Origin: Streptomyces lanatus
GTDB taxonomy: Bacteria; Actinomycetota; Actinomycetes; Streptomycetales; Streptomycetaceae
DNA: 64,000 nt
Assembly: GCF_014655715.1 (NCBI RefSeq)
Contig: NZ_BNBM01000013.1
Span: forward strand, 217,854-281,853
Direction of reading: 5' to 3'
Program-made: the position numbers and the translations under genes
In this document: one piece after another, positions 34,144 to 41,815 of the stretch
Position numbering within the stretch: position 1 is the first letter of the stretch
Layout of the letters: each line of letters opens with the position of its first letter
Notes under the pieces: generated by a model
The model's database searches: none
What the model saw: the letters and a program-made list of their open reading frames with translations, nothing else
Told to the model about the DNA's origin: nothing

Positions 34144-34722
34144 TCAAGGGGTGGGCGCGGTCGGCCAGTTGCGCAGCAGGGCGTCGAGGGCGTCCAGGAT
34201 CCGGGTCCAGCTCTCCTCGGAGTCGGGGGCGCTGTGGCTGAAGCCGCCCGCCAGCTCCAGGCTGGAGTACCCGTGGAAGACGCTGCCCAGCAGCCGTACG
34301 GCATGGGTCGCGTCCGGTTCGGTCAGGTCGTAGCCGCGCAGGATGGCCCGAGTCATCTGGGCATGCCGGACGCCGGCGCTGGCGGCGGCGGTCTCGGGGT
34401 CGAGCCTCATCCGCGCGGCGGCGGCCCGGCCGGGGTGCTCACGGCCGTAGTCCCGGTAGACGTTCGCGAAGCCGACCAGGGCGTCCTTGCCAGCCCGTCC
34501 GGCGATGGCGTCGGCGGCCCGGTCGGCCAGTTCCTCCAGCGCGAGCAGGGCGATCCGGGTCTTGAGGTCCTGGGAGTTCTTGATGTGCGAGTACAGGCTC
34601 GCGACCTTGACGTCGAACCGCCGGGCGAGCTCCGACGCGGTCACCTGCTCGAAGCCGATCTCGTCGGCGAGCTCCGCCCCGGCCCGGACCAGACGTTCCG
34701 TGGTCAGCCCTACGCGTGCCAT
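34144..34722 (-). CDS. TetR-family transcriptional regulator (WHG-type C-terminus)
   Basis: A 192-residue repressor. The helix-turn-helix region reads GFEQVTASELARRFDVKVASLYSHI, a variant of the TetR recognition helix. The C-terminus has the helical WHG-type ligand domain, with AVRLLGSVFHGYSSLE. ATG 34722 was chosen over 34728 because AGAGG then lies at a proper distance. It is followed by the SGNH hydrolase gene and preceded by two inverted repeats in a short AT-richer control region. Confidence 0.85.
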   Translation of the reverse strand: MARVGLTTERLVRAGAELADEIGFEQVTASELARRFDVKVASLYSHIKNSQDLKTRIALLALEELADRAADAIAGRAGKDALVGFANVYRDYGREHPGRAAAARMRLDPETAAASAGVRHAQMTRAILRGYDLTEPDATHAVRLLGSVFHGYSSLELAGGFSHSAPDSEESWTRILDALDALLRNWPTAPTP

Positions 34723-34731
34723 AGCCATCCT

Positions 34732-34775
34732 CTCGCTTGCCGAAAGCGAGTATGCATCTACCTAAAGCGATTAGG
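34732..34775. promoter_or_regulatory. Two inverted repeats upstream of the TetR gene, probable operators
   Basis: CTCGCTT (34732-34738) and AAGCGAG (34744-34750) form a 7-base inverted repeat with a 5-base centre. CCTAA (34761-34765) and TTAGG (34771-34775) form a second one around AGCGA. Both share AAGCGA and lie 10 to 53 bases upstream of the TetR ATG, as expected for autoregulation. Confidence 0.6.
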
Positions 34776-34803
34776 CAAACGAGGGTGACGTGGAGGCGGT
34801 CCG

Positions 34804-35286
34804 CTAAAGCGCTCGGTACATGATGTGCAGCCCGACCCGGCCGTGCCGTGGATGTTCGTACGCGTCCGGCACCGTCCCGAGGACTGTGAAGCCGAGGGAC
34901 GTCCACAGCCCCACGGCCGGGTTCGTCTCGACGACGGCGTTGAAGACCATGCCCCGGTAGCCGTCGGCCTTGGCCGCGGCCAGGATGTGCTCGGCGAGGG
35001 CGCGGCCGTAGCCGTGGCCGCCGTGATCGGGGTCGACCATGAAACCGGCGTTGGCGATACGGGCGGCGGGTCCCCCGTAGTTGGGGGTGACGTATGCGGA
35101 GGCGACGATGGCTCCGGCGTCGTCCTCGACGACGTAGACCCGCTTCGCCGGGTTCATCCACAGGGCCCGGGCGGCGTCCTCGGAGGTGTCGGGATCCCAG
35201 GCGTAGGTCTCGCCGGCGGCAACGATCCGGTGCCAGAAAGGCCAGATCCGCGGCCAGTCGTCGGCCGCGGCTTCTCTGATCAGCAT
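34804..35286 (-). CDS. GNAT-family N-acetyltransferase
   Basis: A 160-residue acetyl-CoA-dependent acyltransferase. Motif A appears as GFMVDPDHGGHGYGRALAEHIL, containing the Q/RxxGxG/A-like pyrophosphate loop (GGHGYG), followed by the B-motif region FNAVVETNPAVGLWTSLGF. The substrate is unknown; the VETNPAVGLW block is shared with phosphinothricin-type GNATs. ATG 35286 starts the family homology (MLIREAAADDWPRI). It lies upstream of TetR on the same strand, but the operator region between them suggests separate control. Confidence 0.85.
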   Translation of the reverse strand: MLIREAAADDWPRIWPFWHRIVAAGETYAWDPDTSEDAARALWMNPAKRVYVVEDDAGAIVASAYVTPNYGGPAARIANAGFMVDPDHGGHGYGRALAEHILAAAKADGYRGMVFNAVVETNPAVGLWTSLGFTVLGTVPDAYEHPRHGRVGLHIMYRAL

Positions 35287-35341
35287 GGGCGTGAGTGTCG
35301 CACGCCCATGCGACTCGGCGATCGCGAAGAGCTGTGCCTCG

Positions 35342-35515
35342 TCAGTCGACGCTGGGCAGGATGTGAGGCTCGGCGAGGTCGTCCTCGTACCCCGCCAGAC
35401 GGATGGGGGCGGACCTGGCCCACACATCGAGACTGCCGATCTCCTTGGACCGGCGGCCCGCGCGCTCCGTGCGTTCCTTGGGGCGCTGCTCGCGATTCGT
35501 CTTCTCAGGTGTCAC
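35342..35515 (-). CDS. 57-residue protein of unknown function
   Basis: GTG 35515 has AAGGAG 6 bases upstream and opens a 57-codon frame ending in TGA. The first half is strongly charged and basic (KTNREQRPKERTERAGRRSK). The second half has a distinct pattern with SLDVWARSAPIRL and AGYEDDLAEPHILPSVD at the very end. The change from disordered to ordered composition and the strong ribosome binding site argue for a real gene. I recall similar small hypothetical proteins in other streptomycetes but cannot name the family. It could be a small regulatory or partner protein, or a precursor peptide. Confidence 0.65.
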   Translation of the reverse strand: MTPEKTNREQRPKERTERAGRRSKEIGSLDVWARSAPIRLAGYEDDLAEPHILPSVD

Positions 35516-35988
35516 CGCGCACTCCTTCTGTGTCGGATCACCCTCGGGGCGGGCCGGCCCAGTCTGCGGTCCGGCACCTGACGCCCGCTCGGGTCTTACT
35601 CAAAGTCGGCTCGGACGCGGTGGCGCCGGAAACTGGTGTGAGAGCAGGCCGTTGTGCACCGGCTTGTCCCGGGACGGACCGTGGGTGTGGGTTGGGACCC
35701 TGTACTGCTGCCCGTCCGCTATAGATTAACCAAATGAGCGGCCCCCCGCTCGATGGGGCTGCAAACAACGTGTAACTATCCGGAGTCGACCGGTTTTCAC
35801 CGGCCCGCCATCTCCCGTTTTCCTATGTAATGCGCCGTTTACGAGTCACCCGATCGGCTCACACGACACCTTGACGCCCGGCACGGGACCGGAGGACGCA
35901 GCGCAGTTCAAGTCCCGTTGGCCGATTCGCAAGGCGGCCATGATCTGCTGCCGTACGGCAACGGCTTGTCCGGCGGGAGGACTGACGC
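35516..35988. other. Long intergenic region between the small unknown and the HD-like gene
   Basis: No convincing reading frame is present in these 473 bases. It includes an AT-richer patch around 35719-35735 with TATAGATTAACC that could be a -10 element for the plus strand, and a GC hairpin candidate, GCCCC to GGGGC, near 35740-35760. A short stretch GTTCAAGTCCC near 35910 resembles a tRNA T-loop, but no acceptor or anticodon stem accompanies it. Confidence 0.4.
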
Positions 35989-36438
35989 ATGGAGCTGCGC
36001 AGTGTCGAAGAGCTGATGGATCTGCTGTACGCCTGCCGGGGCACCCGGGACGCCCCGGGCCTCGGGAGCACCCGAGTCGATCTCCACCAACACGCCCTGC
36101 AGACGGCCGCACTACTGCGCCGATCCCGCCCCGCCGACAAGGAACTCCAGGTCGCGGGGCTTGTTCATGCCATCGGCCCGCTGCTGCGCCCCGGCGATGT
36201 GAGCGTCCACTCCGACTCCGCGGCGGACGCGGTGCGACCCCTCCTCGGCGAACGGGTCTCCCGCCTAGTCCGCTACCACTGCCGGGCCCGCGACAGCGCC
36301 GACGACGATCTGCTCCGCCTGCACCAGGCCGACGAGGAGGGCCGCAGCGCGGAGTTCGACGCCGGGGTCCTGGAGGACTGGCGGGCGGTGCTGGAGCTGG
36401 TGGCGGCCAGGAACTCGCCGCTCGGGGCTGTCAACTGA
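35989..36438 (+). CDS. HD-domain-like protein with a degenerate metal site
   Basis: A 149-residue helical protein resembling small HD-fold oxygenases and phosphohydrolases of the PhnZ/myo-inositol-oxygenase-like group. It has the DLHQHALQTA helix with H33 and H35, and a following helix ending LVHAIGPLL. In active relatives that position reads LLHDIG, so the diagnostic HD pair is H60-A61 here and the metal site is incomplete. It may be a binding or regulatory relative. GGGAGG lies about 8 bases before the ATG. The SDR gene starts 25 bases downstream on the same strand. Confidence 0.7.
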   Translation: MELRSVEELMDLLYACRGTRDAPGLGSTRVDLHQHALQTAALLRRSRPADKELQVAGLVHAIGPLLRPGDVSVHSDSAADAVRPLLGERVSRLVRYHCRARDSADDDLLRLHQADEEGRSAEFDAGVLEDWRAVLELVAARNSPLGAVN

Positions 36439-36463
36439 CGGTCCGTCATGAGACCGTACGGCG

Positions 36464-37294
36464 ATGACGCCGCCGTACGACCTTCGGGGCAGGGCTGCTC
36501 TCGTCACCGGCGCCACGCGCGGCATCGGGCACGCCGTCGCCCGGCAACTGGCCGCCGCCGGGGCGCGGGTCTGTGTGACCGCTCGGGATGCGGACGAGGT
36601 ACGGCGCACGGCCGCCGAGCTGGGCGGTGTCGGGGCTGCGGGCAGCGTGGCCGATCCGGATCATCTGACGTCGGCGGTGGAACTGGCCCTGAGCGAGTTC
36701 GGCCGGATCGATGTGATCGTGAACAACGCGGCCACCAATCTGCCGTACGGCCCCCTCATGGACGTCGATCCGCTGTCATGGCGCAAGGCCTTCACCATGA
36801 ACGTCGAGGCACCGCTGCGGCTCGTGCGGTGCGCCTGGCATGCGTGGATGCGGGAGCACGGCGGCGCTGTCGTCAACGTCTGCACGGAGGGCGCCACCCA
36901 TGTCGGCCCCAACGTCGGCGCCTACGGCACCAGCAAGGCGGCGCTCCTGCACCTCACCCGGCAGCTCGCGGGCGAACTGGCCCCGAAGGTGCGGGTCAAC
37001 TCCGTCTCCCCCGGCCTGATCCGCACGGACATGGCGCGGTTCGTGTGGGAGCCGGGCGAGGAGGAGGTGGCCGCGGGGCTGCCGCTGGGGCGGATCGGGG
37101 AGCCGGAGGATGTGGCGCGGGCCGTGGTGTGGCTGGTGTCGGACGCCGCGGAGTGGGTGACGGGGGCGGATCTGCTGGTGGACGGGGGGACTCGGGTGCG
37201 GGCGGCGGCGGGGGCGGACAGGGCGTATGCGGTGCATGAACGCCTGCGGGCACATGGGCCGGTGCGGGGGGACAGGACGCGTGGACCCAACTGA
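36464..37294 (+). CDS. Short-chain dehydrogenase/reductase
   Basis: A 276-residue classical SDR with TGATRGIG near residue 15, NNAA at the NNAG position, the active-site Tyr and Lys in YGTSK, and the C-terminal TGADLLVDGG. Substrate unknown. The final 30 residues are an Arg/Gly-rich extension beyond the usual SDR end. It is probably co-transcribed with the HD-like gene. No canonical ribosome binding site is visible before ATG 36464. Confidence 0.85.
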   Translation: MTPPYDLRGRAALVTGATRGIGHAVARQLAAAGARVCVTARDADEVRRTAAELGGVGAAGSVADPDHLTSAVELALSEFGRIDVIVNNAATNLPYGPLMDVDPLSWRKAFTMNVEAPLRLVRCAWHAWMREHGGAVVNVCTEGATHVGPNVGAYGTSKAALLHLTRQLAGELAPKVRVNSVSPGLIRTDMARFVWEPGEEEVAAGLPLGRIGEPEDVARAVVWLVSDAAEWVTGADLLVDGGTRVRAAAGADRAYAVHERLRAHGPVRGDRTRGPN

Positions 37295-37445
37295 CAGGCC
37301 CCCACGCGCACAAGCAGGTCGGGCGATGGGCAGCGCCAATTAAGGGCGCCGGGCTGTATCGATGTGCGGCTCCGCCGCGTGGGCGCGACCAGCCACAACG
37401 GCGCCGCAGACGACGCACGACATCGCGGCACTCCCAGCGGAGCGC

Positions 37446-38339
37446 CTACGCGGCCAGCGCCCCGCTCTGTTCCGCCTTGCGGTGGCGTGCGCTCATGCGC
37501 GAGCCGGACTCGCGGCGGGCGGCGCGGCGCAGCAGGGGTATGGCGAGGAGGAAGCCGAGCACCGCCCAGGCGGTCAGGACCAGGGCGACCTTGGGCAGCT
37601 CCCAGGAGCCCGCCACCTCGGCGGCGCGTGCGGCGTCCGGCAGCAGTGCCGAGCGCAGGCCCTGGGCCATCCACTTGAGCGGGAACACCGCGGCCACCTG
37701 CTGGACGGCGACGGGCAGCGCGGTGATCGGGAACACCGCCCCCGAGGTCACCAGCAGGGCCATGGTGGGCAGCATGATCAGCGCCAGCGCCTCGCGCGGG
37801 TTGGGCAGCACGGCGCCTATGGCCGCACCCAGCGGTACGACGGCGAGCAGCCCGAGCGTGGTGACCCACAGCAGCGTCAGCCAGCCGCCCGGTCCGCGCG
37901 GCAGCGGGCCGTCGACCAGCAGCGCTGTCGCCCCCAGCAGCAGGGCGAGTGTGCCGGCCGCCATGGCGACCACCAGCAGGCACTTGGCGACGAGGTAGGC
38001 GGTGATCCCGCCGGGTGTGGCGCGCATGCGCAGCAGGACGCCCTCCTCCCGCTCGGTCACGAGCAGCTGCGGGAGGTTGATCAGCCCGATCTGGAACAGC
38101 AGATAGGCGGCGAAGCCGGCGATCACCAGATGGGCCATGGGGGTTGGGGTGCCGGGCACATCGCCGCTGACGTATGCGGCGATCACCAGCGCGACGACCA
38201 CGTTGGTCAGATGGCCGAACATCTCCTTGGGGTTGCGCAGGAGGTGCCGCAGCTCGATGCCGCCGCGCTGGAGGCCGGCCCGCAGGCGTCGGCGGGCGAG
38301 GACGCTCTCCGTCCCGTCGGTCAGGTGTGTTTCCCTCAT
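37446..38339 (-). CDS. ABC-2 type transporter permease
   Basis: A 297-residue integral membrane protein with an N-terminal cytoplasmic helix, about six membrane segments and the conserved ABC-2 pattern: LLVTEREEGVLLRMRATP after helix 2, then ITALPVAVQQVAAVFPLKWMAQGLR. It belongs to the exporter class used for drugs, lipids or peptides. Its start overlaps the ATPase stop by 4 bases. It is the last gene of a four-gene operon (40088 to 37446). Confidence 0.88.
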   Translation of the reverse strand: MRETHLTDGTESVLARRRLRAGLQRGGIELRHLLRNPKEMFGHLTNVVVALVIAAYVSGDVPGTPTPMAHLVIAGFAAYLLFQIGLINLPQLLVTEREEGVLLRMRATPGGITAYLVAKCLLVVAMAAGTLALLLGATALLVDGPLPRGPGGWLTLLWVTTLGLLAVVPLGAAIGAVLPNPREALALIMLPTMALLVTSGAVFPITALPVAVQQVAAVFPLKWMAQGLRSALLPDAARAAEVAGSWELPKVALVLTAWAVLGFLLAIPLLRRAARRESGSRMSARHRKAEQSGALAA

Positions 38340-39250
38340 GCGGCCTGCGCCTCCCCGTTCGCGGTCTCGTCCGTGCCGGCGTCCGTGTCGCCGTCCTCCC
38401 GGTGCACCATGTGCAGATAGGTGTCCTCCAGCGTGGGGCGGCGGACCTCCAGGTCGGCGATCGGGCCGTGGGCGTCGCGGTGGAGTTCCCAGACCAGCCG
38501 TGAGGCGTCGGCGGTGCGTTCGCGGCGGGGTGTGCCGTCGGCGGCCGTCCAGCGGACCTCGGCCTGCGCGGCGGCCTGGCGGGCCAGTTCCGAGGGGGCG
38601 CCGCAGGCCCGGATACGACCGCTGACCAGCATGGCGATCTGATCGGCGAGCCGCTCGGCCTCGGCCAGGTCATGGGTGGTGAGCAGGACGGTGACGCCCT
38701 CGTCGCGGGCCAGCCTCTCGACCAGGACATGGAACTCGTGCCGTGCCTCCGGGTCGAAGCCGGTGGTCGGCTCGTCCAGGAAGAGCAGCTCGGGGCGGCC
38801 GACGATGCCGAGCGCGACGTCCAGGCGTCGGCGCTGGCCCCCGGAGAGCCGGTCCACCTGCTGGTCGGCCTGGGCGGTGAGGCCGACCACGTCCAGCAGT
38901 TCGGCGGGGTCGCGCGGGTCGGGATAGTACGTCGCGAAGTGCCTCAGCAACTCGGCGACCCGCCAGCGGCGATGGTCCCGCCAGGACTGCAGGACGAGTC
39001 CGGTGCGGGCGCGCCAGGCGTCGTCGCCGCGCTCCGGGTCCACACCGAGGACGTCGACCTGGCCGCCGGAGCGCCGCCTGAAGCCCTCCAGGATCTCGAC
39101 GGTGGTGGTCTTGCCCGCGCCGTTGGGCCCGAGCAGGGCGAAGATCTCACCGCGGTGGATCTCCAGGTCGACACCGCGCAGGACGTCGACATCGCCGTAG
39201 GCCATGGTCAGATCGCGTACCTGGATCACGGGCTGCGCGAGGGTCGTCAT
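38336..39250 (-). CDS. ABC-2 type transporter ATP-binding protein
   Basis: A 304-residue ATPase. Walker A is GPNGAGKTTT, the signature is RLSGGQRRRLDV, Walker B is LLFLDEPTTGFDP and the switch His is in TTHDLAEAE. The last 80 residues form the accessory domain typical of exporter ATPases. It partners with the ABC-2 permease. ATG 39250 overlaps the regulator stop by 4 bases. Confidence 0.92.
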   Translation of the reverse strand: MTTLAQPVIQVRDLTMAYGDVDVLRGVDLEIHRGEIFALLGPNGAGKTTTVEILEGFRRRSGGQVDVLGVDPERGDDAWRARTGLVLQSWRDHRRWRVAELLRHFATYYPDPRDPAELLDVVGLTAQADQQVDRLSGGQRRRLDVALGIVGRPELLFLDEPTTGFDPEARHEFHVLVERLARDEGVTVLLTTHDLAEAERLADQIAMLVSGRIRACGAPSELARQAAAQAEVRWTAADGTPRRERTADASRLVWELHRDAHGPIADLEVRRPTLEDTYLHMVHREDGDTDAGTDETANGEAQAA

Positions 39251-39591
39251 CGGCCCGCCTCCGCGCGGGGCTGCTTCCGCGCCGCCCCGGTCGCGGGACC
39301 GGCGCTGTCGACGATCGCCCGGAGTGCCGCGACATGGCCCTCGAAGGCGGTGCGACCGCGGTCCGTAAGCCGCACCTTGGTGCGCCGGTTGCGGCCGCCG
39401 CCCTCCTTCTGGATCTCCAGGTATTCGGCTTCCTGGAGGGTGTGGAGTTGCTTGGAGAGGGCGGAGTCGCTGAGCGAGAGGCTGTCGCGGATGAACGCGA
39501 AGTCCGCCCACTCGGTGGCCGCGAGCAGCGCGACCACCGACAGCCGGGTCGAGGGATGGATCAGCTCGTCGAAGCCGGCCGGGGTGCTCAT
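39247..39591 (-). CDS. Winged-helix (ArsR/MarR-like, HTH_34) transcriptional regulator
   Basis: A 114-residue regulator. The DNA-binding part is LIHPSTRLSVVALL, then FAFIRDSLSLSDSALSKQL, TLQEAEYLEIQKEG and the C-terminal LTDRGRTAF. This pattern matches the small one-domain winged-helix family often found with ABC-2 exporters. It probably represses its own operon by binding the ACTTTCC repeats upstream of the first gene. Its start overlaps the upstream membrane-protein gene by 4 bases. Confidence 0.87.
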   Translation of the reverse strand: MSTPAGFDELIHPSTRLSVVALLAATEWADFAFIRDSLSLSDSALSKQLHTLQEAEYLEIQKEGGGRNRRTKVRLTDRGRTAFEGHVAALRAIVDSAGPATGAARKQPRAEAGR

Positions 39592-40088
39592 CGGTCGGCC
39601 TCCTCGGTGGGCTCGCCGCTGCCGCGCACCGAGTCGATCGCCCAACGGTTCGCCGGACCGAGGGAGAGCAGGTACACGGCCACCGCTGCCGTGGCCTGGA
39701 TCAGGCCCGCATATATCGGCTCCAGCGGCTCCGTCAGGCGGCTGGCCAGTACGACCGTCCCGCCGACCAGCACGCCCCCCGCGGCGAACGCGAGCAGCGT
39801 GCGGCCGGTGAAGCGGGAGCGGTGCAGTTGCATCCGGTTCCTGCGGCCGCTCCAGACGATCAGCGCGCCCAACAGGCCGGCATACGCGCCGACGGACAGC
39901 AGGAGGCCCCACAGAGGCAGGTCCAGGCCCACGCCGGCCAGGAACAGCCACATGAGTGCGGCCGTGCCGTAGGTCATGCCGCGACTGCCGGATGCCGCGC
40001 GCTCGTACTCGTCGTACACCCGCTCCTGCGGCACGCGGATGCGTTGCAGATCTTGCCAGGCCTGTTCGGCATCCACCGGTGTGCTCAC
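39588..40088 (-). CDS. Small membrane protein, first gene of the ABC exporter operon
   Basis: A 166-residue protein with a 40-residue soluble start (AWQDLQRIRVPQERVYDEY) and four hydrophobic helices between about 40 and 145. No family recognised. The tight overlap with the regulator and exporter genes suggests it serves the same transport or resistance function. ATG 40088 lies 25 bases from a clear inverted repeat. Confidence 0.75.
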   Translation of the reverse strand: MSTPVDAEQAWQDLQRIRVPQERVYDEYERAASGSRGMTYGTAALMWLFLAGVGLDLPLWGLLLSVGAYAGLLGALIVWSGRRNRMQLHRSRFTGRTLLAFAAGGVLVGGTVVLASRLTEPLEPIYAGLIQATAAVAVYLLSLGPANRWAIDSVRGSGEPTEEADR

Positions 40089-40112
40089 GCCATCGCCTTC
40101 CCCGAGGAGTTC

Positions 40113-40146
40113 ACTTTCCCAATAGGAAAGTTACCCCCGACTTTCC
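40113..40146. promoter_or_regulatory. Three ACTTTCC half sites, probable operator of the ABC exporter operon
   Basis: ACTTTCC (40113-40119) and GGAAAGT (40125-40131) make a perfect 7-base inverted repeat with a CAATA centre. A third ACTTTCC follows at 40140-40146. The motif is AT-rich against the background and lies 25 bases upstream of the first gene, fitting autoregulation by the winged-helix protein. Confidence 0.65.
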
Positions 40147-40192
40147 TGGCTGGCAAGTCGGGATGCGATGTCTTTTTGTGGATGCCGGACGG

Positions 40193-41713
40193 CTACCACT
40201 TGCCCGGCGCGTAGTCCTTCAGGAAGACCCCGTACACGTCCTCCCCCGCCTCGCCCCGCACGATCGGGTCGTAGACGCGGGCCGCACCGTCCACCAGGTC
40301 GAGCGGGGCGTGGAAGCCGGCCTCGGCGAGGCGCAGCTTGTCGTAGTGGGGGCGCTCATCGGTGATCCAGCCGGTGTCGACCGAGGTCATCAGGATCCCG
40401 TCGGCCTGGAACATCTCCTGGGCGCTGGTGCGCGTGACCATGTTCATCGCGGCCTTGGCGGCGTTGGTGTTCGGATGGCCCGCGCCCTTGTAGCCGCGCC
40501 CGAAGACGCCTTCCATCGCGGAGACGTTCACGACGTACGCACGTCCGCTCGCCGCCTTCTTCGCGGCGTCGGCCATCGCCGGGCGCAGCGCGCTGATCAG
40601 GATGAAAGGCGAGGTGTAGTTGCAGAGCTGGGTCTCCAGGAGCTCCACCGGGGAGATCTGGTCGATGGTCTGCACCCAGGTATTGGAGTCGACCACGTCG
40701 GGGACCAGCCCGCCCGCGTCGATGGCGGTGCCGTCCAGGTGCCGTTCGACGCTGGCGTTGCCCGCGACCAGGGCGAGGTCGGCGACCTTCTGGGCGTCGA
40801 GGCCGCTGGTGCCGAGCGGCAGTGCCGCGAGGCCGTCGACGGCACCGGAGTTGAAGGCGCCGATGACATGGTGGGCGGGCAGCTCACCGGCGGGCAGCGG
40901 GGCGCTCTCGCCGTCGACCAGGGCGGCGTAGGCGGACGGCAGCCGGCGTACGGTCTGCGTCGCGTTGTTCACGAGCACGTCCAGCGGGCCCGCCTCGGCG
41001 ACCTGTTCGGCGAGGGCCACGGCCTGGGCGGGGTCGCGCAGGTCGATGCCGACGACCTCCAGGCGGTGCATCCAGTCGGCGGAGTCGTCCATGGCCTTGA
41101 AGCGGCGGATGGCGTCCTTCGGGAAGCGCGTGGTGATCGTGGTGTGCGCGCCGTCCCGCAGCAGTCGCAGCGCGATGTACATGCCGATCTTGGCGCGGCC
41201 GCCGGTGAGCAGGGCGCGCTTGCCGGTGAGGTCGGCGCGGGCGTCGCGCTTGGCGCGGTTCAGGGCGGCGCAGTCGGGACAGAGCTGGTGGTAGAAGTAG
41301 TCGACCTCCACATACCGGGCCTTGCAGGTGTAGCAGGAGCGCGGGCGCTGGAGTATCCCCGCGATCCTGCCCTCCTCGGTGTTCGACGACGGCAGCAGAC
41401 CCTCGGTCTCGTCGTCGATGCGCTGGGCCGAGCCGGTCGCCGTGGCCTCCGTGACCGCCTTGTCGTGGGCGGTCTTGGCGGCCCGGCGCTCCTGGCGGCG
41501 GCGCTGCTTGACGGTCCGGTAGACACCGGCGGTGGCCCGGCGCACCGCGATGGCGTCCGGGTGGTCGACCTCGATCTTGTCGAGTTCCTCGAGCACACTG
41601 AGGCAGACGGCGAGCCGCTCGGGGTCGATGCCGGGGCCGTACACGATCTCGTCACCGGGCTCGTGCACGACGTCCGCCGTGGTCGCCGTCGCGCCGTCCT
41701 CTGTCACCGTCAT
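40193..41713 (-). CDS. Large SDR-fold protein with an N-terminal zinc ribbon and no catalytic Tyr
   Basis: A 506-residue protein. A charged helical N-terminal part (about 1-120) leads to a zinc-ribbon candidate with C127, C130, C145 and C148 (CYTC and CPDC). A Rossmann domain then starts at TGGRAKIG (170-177). It keeps NNAT and VVNVSAMEG near the usual catalytic Ser. Where YxxxK is expected it reads TNAAK, so the active-site Tyr is replaced. It may be a binding protein, or may use another residue. It lies 102 bases downstream of the acyltransferase gene on the same strand. Confidence 0.8.
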   Translation of the reverse strand: MTVTEDGATATTADVVHEPGDEIVYGPGIDPERLAVCLSVLEELDKIEVDHPDAIAVRRATAGVYRTVKQRRRQERRAAKTAHDKAVTEATATGSAQRIDDETEGLLPSSNTEEGRIAGILQRPRSCYTCKARYVEVDYFYHQLCPDCAALNRAKRDARADLTGKRALLTGGRAKIGMYIALRLLRDGAHTTITTRFPKDAIRRFKAMDDSADWMHRLEVVGIDLRDPAQAVALAEQVAEAGPLDVLVNNATQTVRRLPSAYAALVDGESAPLPAGELPAHHVIGAFNSGAVDGLAALPLGTSGLDAQKVADLALVAGNASVERHLDGTAIDAGGLVPDVVDSNTWVQTIDQISPVELLETQLCNYTSPFILISALRPAMADAAKKAASGRAYVVNVSAMEGVFGRGYKGAGHPNTNAAKAAMNMVTRTSAQEMFQADGILMTSVDTGWITDERPHYDKLRLAEAGFHAPLDLVDGAARVYDPIVRGEAGEDVYGVFLKDYAPGKW

Positions 41714-41784
41714 CGCCGCTGCCGTTCCCTGATCACCCGCGGCGCTCCGGTCGCGCCCGCTTTCGAACAGGGAATTCTACGGAG

Positions 41785-41812
41785 CGCCGGGCTCCTCCTC
41801 CAAAACCCGGCG
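41785..41812 (-). terminator. Hairpin after the acyltransferase gene
   Basis: CGCCGGG (41785-41791) and CCCGGCG (41806-41812) form a 7-base stem with a 14-base loop, directly downstream of the acyltransferase stop. No T-run follows, as is common in streptomycetes. Confidence 0.4.
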
Positions 41813-41815
41813 AGG

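Noticed and set aside
35905..35925. tRNA T-loop-like sequence GTTCAAGTCCC
   Set aside because: No anticodon arm, D arm or acceptor stem can be paired around it.
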